Positions 1 through 7,559 of a DNA stretch of 19,537 nucleotides are shown piece by piece; the first letter of the stretch is position 1; every line of letters starts with the position of its first letter. A program made the position numbers and the translations under genes. Under the pieces are notes generated by a model that saw only the letters and a program-made list of their open reading frames with translations, was not told where the DNA came from and did no database searches. The stretch comes from an uncultured Mycoplasmatota bacterium (GTDB lineage: Bacteria; Bacillota_I; Bacilli_A; RF39; UBA660): the NCBI GenBank assembly GCA_900548725.1, contig URLV01000022.1:1-19537 (forward strand). Direction: 5' to 3'.

Positions 1-1348
1 TATAATGGATGTAAAATTACTAAATAGTGAAAAAGGAATAACAAACTATGCATCAGATACATTAGCAGGAACAATAATAAATAATTCAATTGCAAATAAA
101 AATGGAACTGAGTTAGTTGGAAAAGTACAAGCTAAATTAATAGAACCATGGTCAACATATTATTCCTTTGAAGAAAATCAAATTCCAGACGTTAGCGAAG
201 AAAAACAAGCTAATGCAGATACAGTTTATACTTATAGTTCAACATACGAAAATACTGAGGATGGATACATAATATTAACAAATACAAAAACCGGAAAATA
301 TTCAGATATATATCAAGATTTAGTAGGAAAATATATTATATGTGAAGATGGAGATAGTTCTGCATCAATTTGTAAAAATGATGCTTCTTCGCAAATAAAT
401 TGGATATATAAAGTAACTAGTACTTCAGCAAGTTCAATCAATGTTGATGGATTTGTTGCAATAAAAAAAAGTTCTTTTGAAAATGATGAATTGAGTGTAA
501 TAAGTGATAATGATGGAATAAGTTATTTTTATAGAGGAAACGTAAAAGATAATTATATAAATTTTGATAATAAATGCTGGCGAATTATTCGTATTGAAGG
601 TGACGGTAGTATAAAACTAATTTTAGATGATAAAGAGACTACATGTGACAATTCTTTGTATAATTCAAATGGAGAAAAAGCTTTTATAATTCCTGAAGGT
701 AATTCTTCTGTTGCTCTTAATAAAAGTTCATTATATGAGGGAGAAACCACTTTGGGGCGCATATATGCAATGCCATTATTAAAAACATATTTAAATGGTG
801 GAACGTATGAATACAAAACTATTAGTAATAGTAAATTAGAAACAAGAACAATTTCTTATGACGGAATATTATCAGAAAATTTAACAAAATTAAAAGATGA
901 TACATATTATATCAATAATTTTAATAATAAAATAGATTATGATAATGGTTCACCCGTCGAATATATTTATGAGATAGAAGATAGAATTTTTAATAAAAAG
1001 ATGGTATCTTTATCTTATGGAAGTGATGTAGAATCATATAAAAGTAAAATAGGATTGATCAGTTTTGATGAAGGATTGTTATCTGGAATATCAATGAATA
1101 ATTATCACAATACCCAAGATTTCTTTACATCATACGATTTATCGTATTCATATTTGCTGAATAGTTATAAAAATATTATCACGACCTCAATAATTAGAAT
1201 ACCATTAGTAGGTGGTGGAGATAATTTATATCTTTTGGAGGCATCAGAAACTGGAGAAAATAGTTTAAGACCTACTGTAACATTAATTAATGGCATAAAA
1301 GCCATTTCTGGTAATGGTACAAGATTAAATCCTTATGAAATCGAATAA
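1..1348 (+). CDS. Secreted or surface protein, 3' portion (5' end outside window)
   Basis: The frame is open to the left edge of the window. The first ATG (5-7) gives 447 residues, but no stop or ribosome site separates it from the edge, so I treat the gene as 5'-truncated and its start as unknown. The visible part is Ser/Thr/Asn/Tyr-rich with few charged clusters and has no membrane helix. It carries the segment YFYRGNVKDNYINFDNKCWR followed by IIRIEGDGSIKLIL (about residues 169-203), and ends in RPTVTLINGIKAISGNGTRLNPYEIE-like sequence (last ~25 residues). I know this modular layout (an 'N-Y-I-x-F ... WRIIRI-x-GDG' block and a 'GxGTxxNPYxI' tail) from secreted or pseudopilin-like proteins of uncultured gut Firmicutes. 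That is family memory, not a proven function. A few Cys are present (for example CEDGDSSASIC), compatible with export. A strong terminator follows the stop directly. Confidence 0.6.
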   Translation, partial: IMDVKLLNSEKGITNYASDTLAGTIINNSIANKNGTELVGKVQAKLIEPWSTYYSFEENQIPDVSEEKQANADTVYTYSSTYENTEDGYIILTNTKTGKYSDIYQDLVGKYIICEDGDSSASICKNDASSQINWIYKVTSTSASSINVDGFVAIKKSSFENDELSVISDNDGISYFYRGNVKDNYINFDNKCWRIIRIEGDGSIKLILDDKETTCDNSLYNSNGEKAFIIPEGNSSVALNKSSLYEGETTLGRIYAMPLLKTYLNGGTYEYKTISNSKLETRTISYDGILSENLTKLKDDTYYINNFNNKIDYDNGSPVEYIYEIEDRIFNKKMVSLSYGSDVESYKSKIGLISFDEGLLSGISMNNYHNTQDFFTSYDLSYSYLLNSYKNIITTSIIRIPLVGGGDNLYLLEASETGENSLRPTVTLINGIKAISGNGTRLNPYEIE

Positions 1349-1350
1349 AC

Positions 1351-1386
1351 AAAAAAATTACAAATTTTAATGTTTGTAATTTTTTT
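1351..1386. terminator. Bidirectional intrinsic terminator
   Basis: A 14-bp perfect inverted repeat pairs A-run plus ATTACAAA (1351-1364) with TTTGTAAT plus T-run (1373-1386) around an 8-nt loop. It has a T-tract on each strand and lies between two convergent genes, so it can end transcription from both sides. The pta stop codon (1385-1387, minus) overlaps its right end. Confidence 0.82.
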
Positions 1387-2383
1387 AATCTTCATTTGCT
1401 TGAACACATGTAATTGCTATTACACCAACTATATCATCTTTGTTGCATCCTCTTGATAAATCATTTATAGGTTTTCTTATACCTTGTGTAATAGGACCAT
1501 ATGCTTTTGCATTTGCCATTCTTTCAGTAATTTTATATGCAATATTACCTGCATCTAAATCTGGAAAAATTAAAATATTTGCATCTCCTTGTATAGTTGA
1601 TAATGGAAATTTAGATTTAGCTATACTTGGTATAATTGCAGCATCTAATTGCAATTCACCATCAGCAATAATATTTGGATAAGTTTTTTTAAATACTCTA
1701 ACAGCATTTTGTACTTTACTAACATCATCACATTTACTACTACCATTTGTAGAATGAGATAAAAACGCTATTTTTGGAGTATTTCCAATTAATTTATCAA
1801 ATGTTTTGCTAGAAGAATATGCAATATTTACTAATTCTTCACTAGTTGGATTTTGTATCATACCACAATCAGAATAGATAAAAACTCCATTGTCTCCTAA
1901 ATTCTTATTATTAAGTTCCATTAAGAAAAATGATGAGACGATTTTAGAATCAGGAGCAGTTTTTACAGTTTTTAAAGCAGCACGTAAGACATCACTAGAT
2001 GAATGTGTTGCACCTGCAACTAGACCATCAGCATAATCTAAATAAACTAGCATATCACCAAAATATAAATAATCATTTTTTATTATATTTATAGCTTCTT
2101 CATAAGTCATTCCTTTAGATTTTCTAATTTCATAAAATTTTTCTATTAATTTATCTGTTAAAGTACTATTTAATGGGTCAATAATTTTTATACCATCTAA
2201 ATCAATATTATTTTCTTTAGATAATTCATTTATTTTATCTTCATTGCCTACTAGTATAATGTTGGCAAAGTCTAATTCTTTTACGGTACTTGCTGCTTCT
2301 AAAGTTCTTATATCATCTGTTTCAACTAAACAAATTGTTTTCTTATTTTGTTTTGCTTTTTCAATTATTTTTTCTATTATCAT
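1385..2383 (-). CDS. pta: Phosphate acetyltransferase
   Basis: Converts acetyl-CoA and phosphate to acetyl-phosphate and CoA in the cytoplasm. With acetate kinase it makes ATP and acetate in fermenters; ackA is not in this window. The 332 residues match the usual length of the short, catalytic-domain-only Pta. Family blocks are visible in order: GLVAGATHSSSDVLRAAL, SDCGMIQNPTSEEL, FLSHSTNGSSKCDDVSKV, DGELQLDAAI, FPDLDAGNIAYK and GPITQGIRKPINDLSRGC. The ATG at 2383 has a GGTGAT ribosome site 4 nt upstream (minus strand), and an extended -10 promoter lies just beyond. The gene is monocistronic: divergent from dnaG and convergent with the upstream surface-protein gene. A member of the related phosphate butyryltransferase family is less likely because the Pta-specific C-terminal block is intact. 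Confidence 0.93.
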   Translation of the reverse strand: MIIEKIIEKAKQNKKTICLVETDDIRTLEAASTVKELDFANIILVGNEDKINELSKENNIDLDGIKIIDPLNSTLTDKLIEKFYEIRKSKGMTYEEAINIIKNDYLYFGDMLVYLDYADGLVAGATHSSSDVLRAALKTVKTAPDSKIVSSFFLMELNNKNLGDNGVFIYSDCGMIQNPTSEELVNIAYSSSKTFDKLIGNTPKIAFLSHSTNGSSKCDDVSKVQNAVRVFKKTYPNIIADGELQLDAAIIPSIAKSKFPLSTIQGDANILIFPDLDAGNIAYKITERMANAKAYGPITQGIRKPINDLSRGCNKDDIVGVIAITCVQANED

Positions 2384-2400
2384 TTAAATCACCAATATAA

Positions 2401-2429
2401 ATTTTAGCAAAAATAAATATGTAAGTCTA
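2401..2429 (-). promoter_or_regulatory. Predicted pta promoter (extended -10)
   Basis: On the minus strand TAGACT (2424-2429), a 17-nt spacer and TAAAAT (2401-2406) are preceded by TGC, giving an extended -10. It sits 18 nt upstream of the pta start. The -35 matches the consensus at four of six positions. Confidence 0.5.
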
Positions 2430-2449
2430 TTGATTTTGTTGCCATTTAG

Positions 2450-2477
2450 TTGATTTTTTTAGAAAATTTGGTAAAAT
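2450..2477 (+). promoter_or_regulatory. Predicted promoter of the dnaG-rpoD-trmK operon
   Basis: TTGATT (2450-2455), 16-nt spacer, then TGG-TAAAAT (-10 at 2472-2477 with an extended TGn). It leaves a leader of about 75 nt before dnaG. A TATAAT at 2538-2543 would start transcription inside the ribosome site and has no good -35, so I prefer the upstream one. Confidence 0.5.
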
Positions 2478-2558
2478 AAGCATTAAATTTAAGAAATTTG
2501 CAGAAAAAAAAAGGAAATTTGTAACTTGTCACAATAATATAATAGTGGAGGGTAATAT

Positions 2559-4277
2559 ATGGCTGGTATATCTAATGAAGAATTTAATAGAATAAGAACT
2601 AGTGTTAATATAGTTGATGTTATTGGTTCATATATTAACCTAGATAAAAAAGGTAAGAATTATTTTGGAATATGTCCATTTCATGAAGATCATAATCCTT
2701 CACTAAGTGTAAGTGAAGAAAAACAAATTTATACATGCTTTGTATGTGGAGCAACTGGAAATGTATTTTCATTTGTTAAAGATTATGAAAATATTTCATT
2801 TTTAGAAGCAGTAGAAAAAATTGCTGATAATAATGGAATAAAATTAACACATAAATTAAATTATATTAAAAGATATAATAAAGAATATGAAATATATAAT
2901 CTTGCTGTTAAATTTTATAAAAATAATTTAAAAAGCAAAGATGGTATAAAAGCAAAAGAATATTTAAAATCTAGAAATATTGATGATAATATAATTAATG
3001 ACTTTGAAATTGGAGTTTCATTTAGCGATAATAACTTAAGTAAACTATTGCTTAGTAAAAAATATGATGAAAAGATGTTAACTGATATAGGTTTATGTGG
3101 TAAAAGTAAAGAATTATTTGATATTTTTAGAAATAGAATAATGTTTCCAATACATAATAGTAATGGAGAACCAATAGGTTTTAGTGGAAGAATATATAAT
3201 GGTGAAGCAGATAGTAAATATGTAAATACTAGAGAAACTTATATATTTAAAAAAGGAGAAACATTATTTAATTATCATAGAGCTGTTATAGAAGCAAAAA
3301 AAATGAAATATATTGTTATTTGTGAAGGACAAATGGATGCAATAAGAATTTATTCAAGTGGAGTAAAGAATGTAGTTGCAACTATGGGAACAGCATTGAC
3401 TAAAGAGCATGTACATTTAATAAAAAAATTAAATGTTAGAGTAGTGCTTAATATGGATAGTGATAAAGCAGGAATAAATGCTGCACTTACAAATGGTGAA
3501 ATATTAAAATCTAATGGTATTGATGTAAGTGTAATTAAATTAGATGGAGCAAAAGATCCTGACGAATATATATTAAAATATGGTATAGATTCATATAAAG
3601 ATGTAATAAATCATGCAATAAACTTATTTGATTTTAAAATAAATTATTTAAAAAGTAATAAAAATTTAAATAATGCAGATGAATTAACAGACTATATAAA
3701 TAATGTCATTACAGAATTAAATAAAAGTGATGATGATATATTAAAAAATGTTACTATAAATAAATTAAGTGAAGAATATAATATAGATAAAAATATATTA
3801 TTAAATAAAATTATTCCTAGTGAAAAAAAAGTTATAGTTGAGACAAAGAAAATAACTAAAAAACAAAAACAAAATATTAGAGCTGTTGAAGAAATATTAT
3901 ATTATATGATGAATAATGTAAAATATGCTAAGATATTTACAAAAAAATTAAATTATATACCTGATAGTAGTTATTTTGATATAGAAAAAGATATACAAGC
4001 TTATATAATAATTAATAATACTATTAATTTAGCAGATTTTATAAGTTATGAAATAAATAATGGTAAAGAAGATATTATAAAAAATATTATTTCTAATCAT
4101 AATAATGATATAGAAATGAGTGAAGAAGAATTTGATGGATACATTTCTATAGTTAATAAATGGATGATAGAAAATAAAATAAATAAACTAAAATTAGAAC
4201 TTAAAAATGTTACTGATATAAATAGAAAAAAAGAATTAATGGAATTGATTACTAGTATGAAAAAGAAGGAGTGTTAG
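2559..4277 (+). CDS. dnaG: DNA primase
   Basis: Makes RNA primers for lagging-strand replication together with the replicative helicase. The N-terminal CHC2 zinc finger is complete (C39, H42, C60, C63, in CPFHEDHNPS and YTCFVCGATGNV). The catalytic core follows with RNRIMFPIHNSNGEPIGFSGR (about 190-210) and a TOPRIM domain: CEGQMDAIR (about 257-265), NMDSDKAG (about 297-304) and KDPDEY (about 331-336), the acidic residues expected to bind metal. The C-terminal ~160 residues are poorly conserved and Lys/Asn/Ile-rich, as is common for the helicase-binding domain. At 572 residues it is slightly shorter than the usual ~600. The ATG is preceded by a strong TGGAGGG at 2546-2552. First gene of the dnaG-rpoD operon known across bacteria; the next gene's ribosome site lies inside its last codons. 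Confidence 0.95.
   Translation: MAGISNEEFNRIRTSVNIVDVIGSYINLDKKGKNYFGICPFHEDHNPSLSVSEEKQIYTCFVCGATGNVFSFVKDYENISFLEAVEKIADNNGIKLTHKLNYIKRYNKEYEIYNLAVKFYKNNLKSKDGIKAKEYLKSRNIDDNIINDFEIGVSFSDNNLSKLLLSKKYDEKMLTDIGLCGKSKELFDIFRNRIMFPIHNSNGEPIGFSGRIYNGEADSKYVNTRETYIFKKGETLFNYHRAVIEAKKMKYIVICEGQMDAIRIYSSGVKNVVATMGTALTKEHVHLIKKLNVRVVLNMDSDKAGINAALTNGEILKSNGIDVSVIKLDGAKDPDEYILKYGIDSYKDVINHAINLFDFKINYLKSNKNLNNADELTDYINNVITELNKSDDDILKNVTINKLSEEYNIDKNILLNKIIPSEKKVIVETKKITKKQKQNIRAVEEILYYMMNNVKYAKIFTKKLNYIPDSSYFDIEKDIQAYIIINNTINLADFISYEINNGKEDIIKNIISNHNNDIEMSEEEFDGYISIVNKWMIENKINKLKLELKNVTDINRKKELMELITSMKKKEC
4266..4271 (+). promoter_or_regulatory. Ribosome binding site that sets the rpoD start
   Basis: AAGGAG sits in the last codons of dnaG, 8 nt before the ATG at 4280. 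A longer reading starting with GTG at 4271 is possible in frame, but that GTG overlaps this site, so the start is ATG 4280. Confidence 0.8.
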
Positions 4278-4279
4278 AT

Positions 4280-5371
4280 ATGGTAGGAAATATAAAAACA
4301 TTAGAAGAAAGAGAAAAAGATTTAATTAAGATAGGTAAGGGAAAGGGATATGTTACTTATGAACAATTAGCTGATTCTTTAAAAGGGTTAGAAGTTGATA
4401 GTGATACTTTAGATGAACTATATAATAAATTAGTTAGTAATGGTATTGAAATTATTGCTAGTGAAGATGAAGCTAATGGAGACGCTAAGAAAGCTAGTGA
4501 AGTAGAGATATTAAGTGATGAAGATATTACTAAAGATGTGAATATTAATGATCCTGTTAGAATGTATTTAAAAGAAATAGGTAGAATAAGTTTATTATCT
4601 ACTGAGGAAGAAATGGAACTTAGTATTAAAGTTGCTAACGGAGATGAAGAGGCAGCAGCACTTTTAGCAGAATCTAATTTACGTTTAGTTGTATCTATTG
4701 CTAAAAGATATGTGGGTAGAGGATTATTATTTTTGGACTTAATACAAGAAGGAAATATTGGATTAATGAAAGCAGTTGAAAAATTCGATTATGATAAAGG
4801 TTATAAATTTTCAACTTATGCTACATGGTGGATTAGACAAGCAATTACACGTGCTTTAGCAGATCAAGCAAGAACTATACGTGTTCCAGTACATATGGTA
4901 GAAACAATTAATAAAATGTCACGTATTCAAAGACAAATGACACTTGAATTAAATCGTGAACCAACAGAAGAAGAATTAGCTGAAAAGATGGATATTACTG
5001 TTGAAAAAGTAAGAGAAGTTATTAAAATAAGTCAAGATCCAGTATCACTAGAAACCCCTATTGGAGAAGAAGATGATTCACATTTGGGAGATTTCATAAA
5101 GGATGAAAGTAGTTTAAGCCCTGAAGAATATGCATCTAACGAAATATTAAAAGAAGAAATAAAATCAGTATTAGAAACACTACAACCTAGAGAACAACAA
5201 GTATTAGAATTACGTTTTGGACTTATTGATGGCACTTGTTATACATTAGAAGAAGTTGGTAGAAGATTTAATGTAACTAGAGAAAGAATAAGACAAATAG
5301 AAGCAAAAGCATTAAGAAAATTAAGACATCCATCTCGTGCTAAAAAATTAAAAGATTTTATGAATGATTAA
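4280..5371 (+). CDS. rpoD: Primary (housekeeping) RNA polymerase sigma factor
   Basis: Directs RNA polymerase to housekeeping promoters (SigA/RpoD). The 363 residues contain a short region 1.1-like acidic N-terminus (1-85), region 1.2 (DPVRMYLKEIGRISLLSTEE, about 90-109), region 2 (NLRLVVSIAKRYVGRG, LIQEGNIGLMKAVEKFD, the -10-reading FSTYATWWIRQAITRALADQ), region 3 and region 4.2 with the -35-reading helix (LEEVGRRFNVTRERIRQIEA). Length and domain set are those of Bacillus-type SigA, consistent with TTGACA/TATAAT-type promoters throughout this window. It starts 2 nt after the dnaG stop, so the two are very likely translationally coupled. trmK starts at or just before its stop codon. Confidence 0.97.
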   Translation: MVGNIKTLEEREKDLIKIGKGKGYVTYEQLADSLKGLEVDSDTLDELYNKLVSNGIEIIASEDEANGDAKKASEVEILSDEDITKDVNINDPVRMYLKEIGRISLLSTEEEMELSIKVANGDEEAAALLAESNLRLVVSIAKRYVGRGLLFLDLIQEGNIGLMKAVEKFDYDKGYKFSTYATWWIRQAITRALADQARTIRVPVHMVETINKMSRIQRQMTLELNREPTEEELAEKMDITVEKVREVIKISQDPVSLETPIGEEDDSHLGDFIKDESSLSPEEYASNEILKEEIKSVLETLQPREQQVLELRFGLIDGTCYTLEEVGRRFNVTRERIRQIEAKALRKLRHPSRAKKLKDFMND

Positions 5372-5372
5372 T

Positions 5373-6020
5373 ATGATAGATGAAAGATTAAAATCATTAA
5401 CAAAATATGTTAACAGAAATAATAAAATTATAGATATTGGATGTGATCATGCATTACTTGATATATATTTAGTAAAAAATAATATTGTAAATAAGGTTAT
5501 AGTAAGTGATGTAAGTAAAAATGCTTTGATGCAAGGTATTAATAATATTAATAAATATAATTTAAGTGATAAAATTTATGCTAGATGTGGTAATGGATTA
5601 GAAGTTTTAAATTCTAATGATGATATAGATACTGTTATTATTTCTGGAATGGGCAGTAATACAATAATTGATATATTAAATAATAAGTATTTAAATAAAA
5701 TAAATAAATTAATTATACAATCTAATAAAGATTATTATTTACTTAGAAAAGAAATAATTAAAATAGGTTTTATAATTGATAAAGAAGAAGTAATAATAGT
5801 TAATAATAAATTATATATTAATATAGTCTTTATAAGAGGATATAAAGAATATAGCTTAGAAGAGTTAAAATTTGGTACTAGGAATATGATAAATAGAGAA
5901 CTGTATTATGATTATTTAATAAATAAATATAATAAAATATTGATAAAAGTTAATAAAGAAAAACAAAAAGAAATAAAAAAAGAAATAAAGAACATAACTA
6001 AATATTTTAAAAATAACTAA
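5373..6020 (+). CDS. trmK: tRNA (adenine-22-N1) methyltransferase
   Basis: SAM-dependent Rossmann-fold enzyme that methylates N1 of A22 in tRNA. Visible are the SAM-binding block KIIDIGCDHALLDIYL (near the N-terminus), an acidic second strand (VIVSDVSKNAL), a VIISGMGSNTIIDIL motif typical of TrmK, and LIIQSNKDYYLLRKEI. The C-terminus is a Lys/Ile/Asn-rich coil. Two in-frame starts exist: 5364, overlapping the rpoD stop, and 5373, one base after it. Neither has a clear ribosome site. Family N-termini begin close to the 'DERLKSL' segment, so I take 5373 (215 aa) and infer coupling to rpoD. In Bacillus, trmK also lies downstream of sigA; the usual next gene, the Nif3-like yqfO, is missing here. 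A terminator follows 30 nt later. Confidence 0.88.
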   Translation: MIDERLKSLTKYVNRNNKIIDIGCDHALLDIYLVKNNIVNKVIVSDVSKNALMQGINNINKYNLSDKIYARCGNGLEVLNSNDDIDTVIISGMGSNTIIDILNNKYLNKINKLIIQSNKDYYLLRKEIIKIGFIIDKEEVIIVNNKLYINIVFIRGYKEYSLEELKFGTRNMINRELYYDYLINKYNKILIKVNKEKQKEIKKEIKNITKYFKNN

Positions 6021-6050
6021 AAAGCAAATTAAATATTGTATTCTAATGGT

Positions 6051-6081
6051 GAAAAGCAGGTAGAAAAATACTTGTTTTTTT
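6051..6081 (+). terminator. Intrinsic terminator of the dnaG operon, overlapping the next -35 box
   Basis: AAGCAGGTA (6054-6062) pairs with TACTTGTTT (6069-6077) around a GAAAAA loop with two G-U pairs, and the helix can extend to 6051/6080. A run of seven T starts at 6075. The 3' arm contains TTGTTT (6072-6077), which also fits as the -35 of the next promoter. Confidence 0.62.
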
Positions 6082-6100
6082 CTTATATATAAATTATAAT
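6072..6100 (+). promoter_or_regulatory. Promoter of the PfkB-like/Smr unit
   Basis: TTGTTT (6072-6077), 17-nt spacer, perfect TATAAT (6095-6100), 23 nt before the predicted start at 6124. Confidence 0.68.
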
Positions 6101-6111
6101 TGAAATAGAAT

Positions 6112-6117
6112 AGGAAG
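6112..6117 (+). promoter_or_regulatory. Ribosome binding site deciding the start at 6124
   Basis: AGGAAG directly abuts an ATG at 6118 (no spacing) but is 6 nt from the in-frame ATG at 6124. The second ATG is therefore the better start. Confidence 0.65.
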
Positions 6118-6123
6118 ATGGTT

Positions 6124-7266
6124 ATGAAAACATTAGTTATTAGCAAACCTATATACGATATAATAATACCACTTAATGAATTTCCAAAAGATGGTGATAA
6201 TTTTTATATAAATGAATCTATAAAAACTATGAATAGTGTAGGAAATTTAACTGCAATAGCATTAGGAAAATATGGAATAGAGACATACTATACAGGTATG
6301 ATAGGTGAAGATAGTATAGGTAATAAAGTAAAAGAAATACTTAATAAATATAATATAGATACTAAATACGTTGAAGTAAGTTATAAAGAACATAGTGAAG
6401 TTAACTATAAAATATATAATATGAAAACAAATACTTTTACTAATATATTAGAAAATTCAATAAAAACAAACTTAATGAAATATAAATATGAATTTATTCC
6501 TGATGTAATTGTTATGGATGATAATGATTACGGTGCTAATATGGCTGCTATTAATAATTATCCTAATGCTAATTTAATATATATATCAAATAAATTTACT
6601 AATGAATCATCAGTATATCTAAATAAATGTAAATATGTTATTGTAAATCTTTCTTTTGCAACTAATGCTACAGGAATATATAATAATTTAAATAAACCTA
6701 AAGTAATGGTTAGTTTATTTCAAAAATATATTGATATGTATAAATCTAATTTAATTATAAGATTAGATAATTTTGATTACTTATATTGTGTAGATGATGA
6801 AGTAAGAATTATAAAAAATGTTAATAGTCATTTAAAAAATAAAGAGAACGTATTTAATTCTATTTTAATATATTTCTTAATAAATACTAATAATATAGAA
6901 GAAAGTATCAAATGTACTAATAAAGTTATGTTAGAAAGTAAGAATGAATTAGATATGATTTTAAATATACCTCAATATGAAGTGGTTAGTAATGTATTAA
7001 ATGAATATAAATCTAGAATTAATAATAATAATATTAATAATAGTGCTACTAATGTAGTAACTAATAACAATGTTAATAGTGTAATTACTAATACTAATAA
7101 CGTAAATAGTGCAGTATCTAAAAATAATGTAAATGATGTTTCTAAAGAAACAGATAAAGTTGAAAATATAGTTTCTCAAAGTAATAATTCTAGTATAAAT
7201 AATCAAACTAATAGTATAGAAACTTTTGATATGCCTAAGAATAAAATAGAGGATAATAATTCATGA
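6124..7266 (+). CDS. PfkB/ribokinase-fold protein, probably catalytically inactive, with Asn-rich tail
   Basis: The first ~295 of 380 residues read as a PfkB-family sugar/nucleoside kinase fold: an N-terminal strand, LTAIALGKYG followed by TYYTGMIGEDSIGNKVKEIL (the family's 'G-x-x-G-x-D-x-x-G' block), then alternating strands and helices. Two hallmark sites are degraded. The N-terminal Gly-Gly substrate motif reads TMNSVGN. At the place of the catalytic GAGD-A-F anion-hole/base motif the sequence is N239-K-E-N242-V-F, so the catalytic Asp is Asn. I infer a non-catalytic or regulatory protein. Residues ~296-380 are a low-complexity, Asn/Ser/Val-rich, probably disordered tail. The ATGA overlap (7263-7266) couples it to the Smr-domain gene. 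Sugar substrate and partner are unknown. Divergence could also mean an unusual active kinase, but loss of the Asp argues against that. Confidence 0.65.
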   Translation: MKTLVISKPIYDIIIPLNEFPKDGDNFYINESIKTMNSVGNLTAIALGKYGIETYYTGMIGEDSIGNKVKEILNKYNIDTKYVEVSYKEHSEVNYKIYNMKTNTFTNILENSIKTNLMKYKYEFIPDVIVMDDNDYGANMAAINNYPNANLIYISNKFTNESSVYLNKCKYVIVNLSFATNATGIYNNLNKPKVMVSLFQKYIDMYKSNLIIRLDNFDYLYCVDDEVRIIKNVNSHLKNKENVFNSILIYFLINTNNIEESIKCTNKVMLESKNELDMILNIPQYEVVSNVLNEYKSRINNNNINNSATNVVTNNNVNSVITNTNNVNSAVSKNNVNDVSKETDKVENIVSQSNNSSINNQTNSIETFDMPKNKIEDNNS

Positions 7267-7520
7267 GTTATAATCCTTTTTTAAATATTTTACCTACTAT
7301 AGATTTGCATGGATATAGTAGAGATATGGTTAAATATGTTGTAACAGATTTTATAAATGATAATATTAAGTTAGGTAATAAGAAAATTGTTATTGTACAT
7401 GGTAAGGGTGAAGGAATAGTTAAAGATGAGCTTCACTTCATATTAAAAAATGATAAAAGAGTTAAAAGATATTATTTAGATATGTTTAATATTGGTGAAA
7501 CTATAATTGAATTAAATTAG
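7263..7520 (+). CDS. Stand-alone Smr-domain protein
   Basis: An 85-residue protein that is little more than one Smr domain, the small MutS-related fold found at the C-terminus of MutS2 and alone in many bacteria. Characteristic pieces are IDLHGYSRDMVKYVV (about 14-28), KKIVIVHGKGEGIVKDEL (about 40-57; the HGKGxG motif) and a C-terminal YYLDMFNIGETIIEL strand pair. Known Smr domains bind nucleic acids and some nick DNA or cleave RNA, including at stalled ribosomes. No further domain is present, so the target cannot be told. Its start overlaps the stop of the PfkB-like gene (ATGA), so the two are expressed together. The obg promoter lies in its last codons. Confidence 0.85.
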   Translation: MSYNPFLNILPTIDLHGYSRDMVKYVVTDFINDNIKLGNKKIVIVHGKGEGIVKDELHFILKNDKRVKRYYLDMFNIGETIIELN

Positions 7521-7535
7521 TTAATATGATAAAAT
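7507..7535 (+). promoter_or_regulatory. Predicted obg promoter inside the end of the Smr gene
   Basis: TTGAAT (7507-7512), 17-nt spacer, TGA-TAAAAT (-10 at 7530-7535, extended TGn). No terminator is seen between the Smr gene and obg, so read-through is also likely. Confidence 0.5.
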
Positions 7536-7559
7536 ATTTTTTTTGAAAGGACTGATATT

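Noticed and set aside
4271..4279. rpoD starting at GTG 4271
   Set aside because: The GTG is part of the AAGGAG ribosome site (4266-4271); ATG 4280 has correct spacing.
5916..6146. Minus-strand 76-codon ORF rich in Phe/Tyr/Ile
   Set aside because: Shadow of the Lys/Asn/Ile-rich trmK tail; it runs through the terminator.
7021..7200. Asn-rich tail as a minisatellite repeat array
   Set aside because: AAT/ATT-rich codons give low complexity but no constant period at base or residue level.
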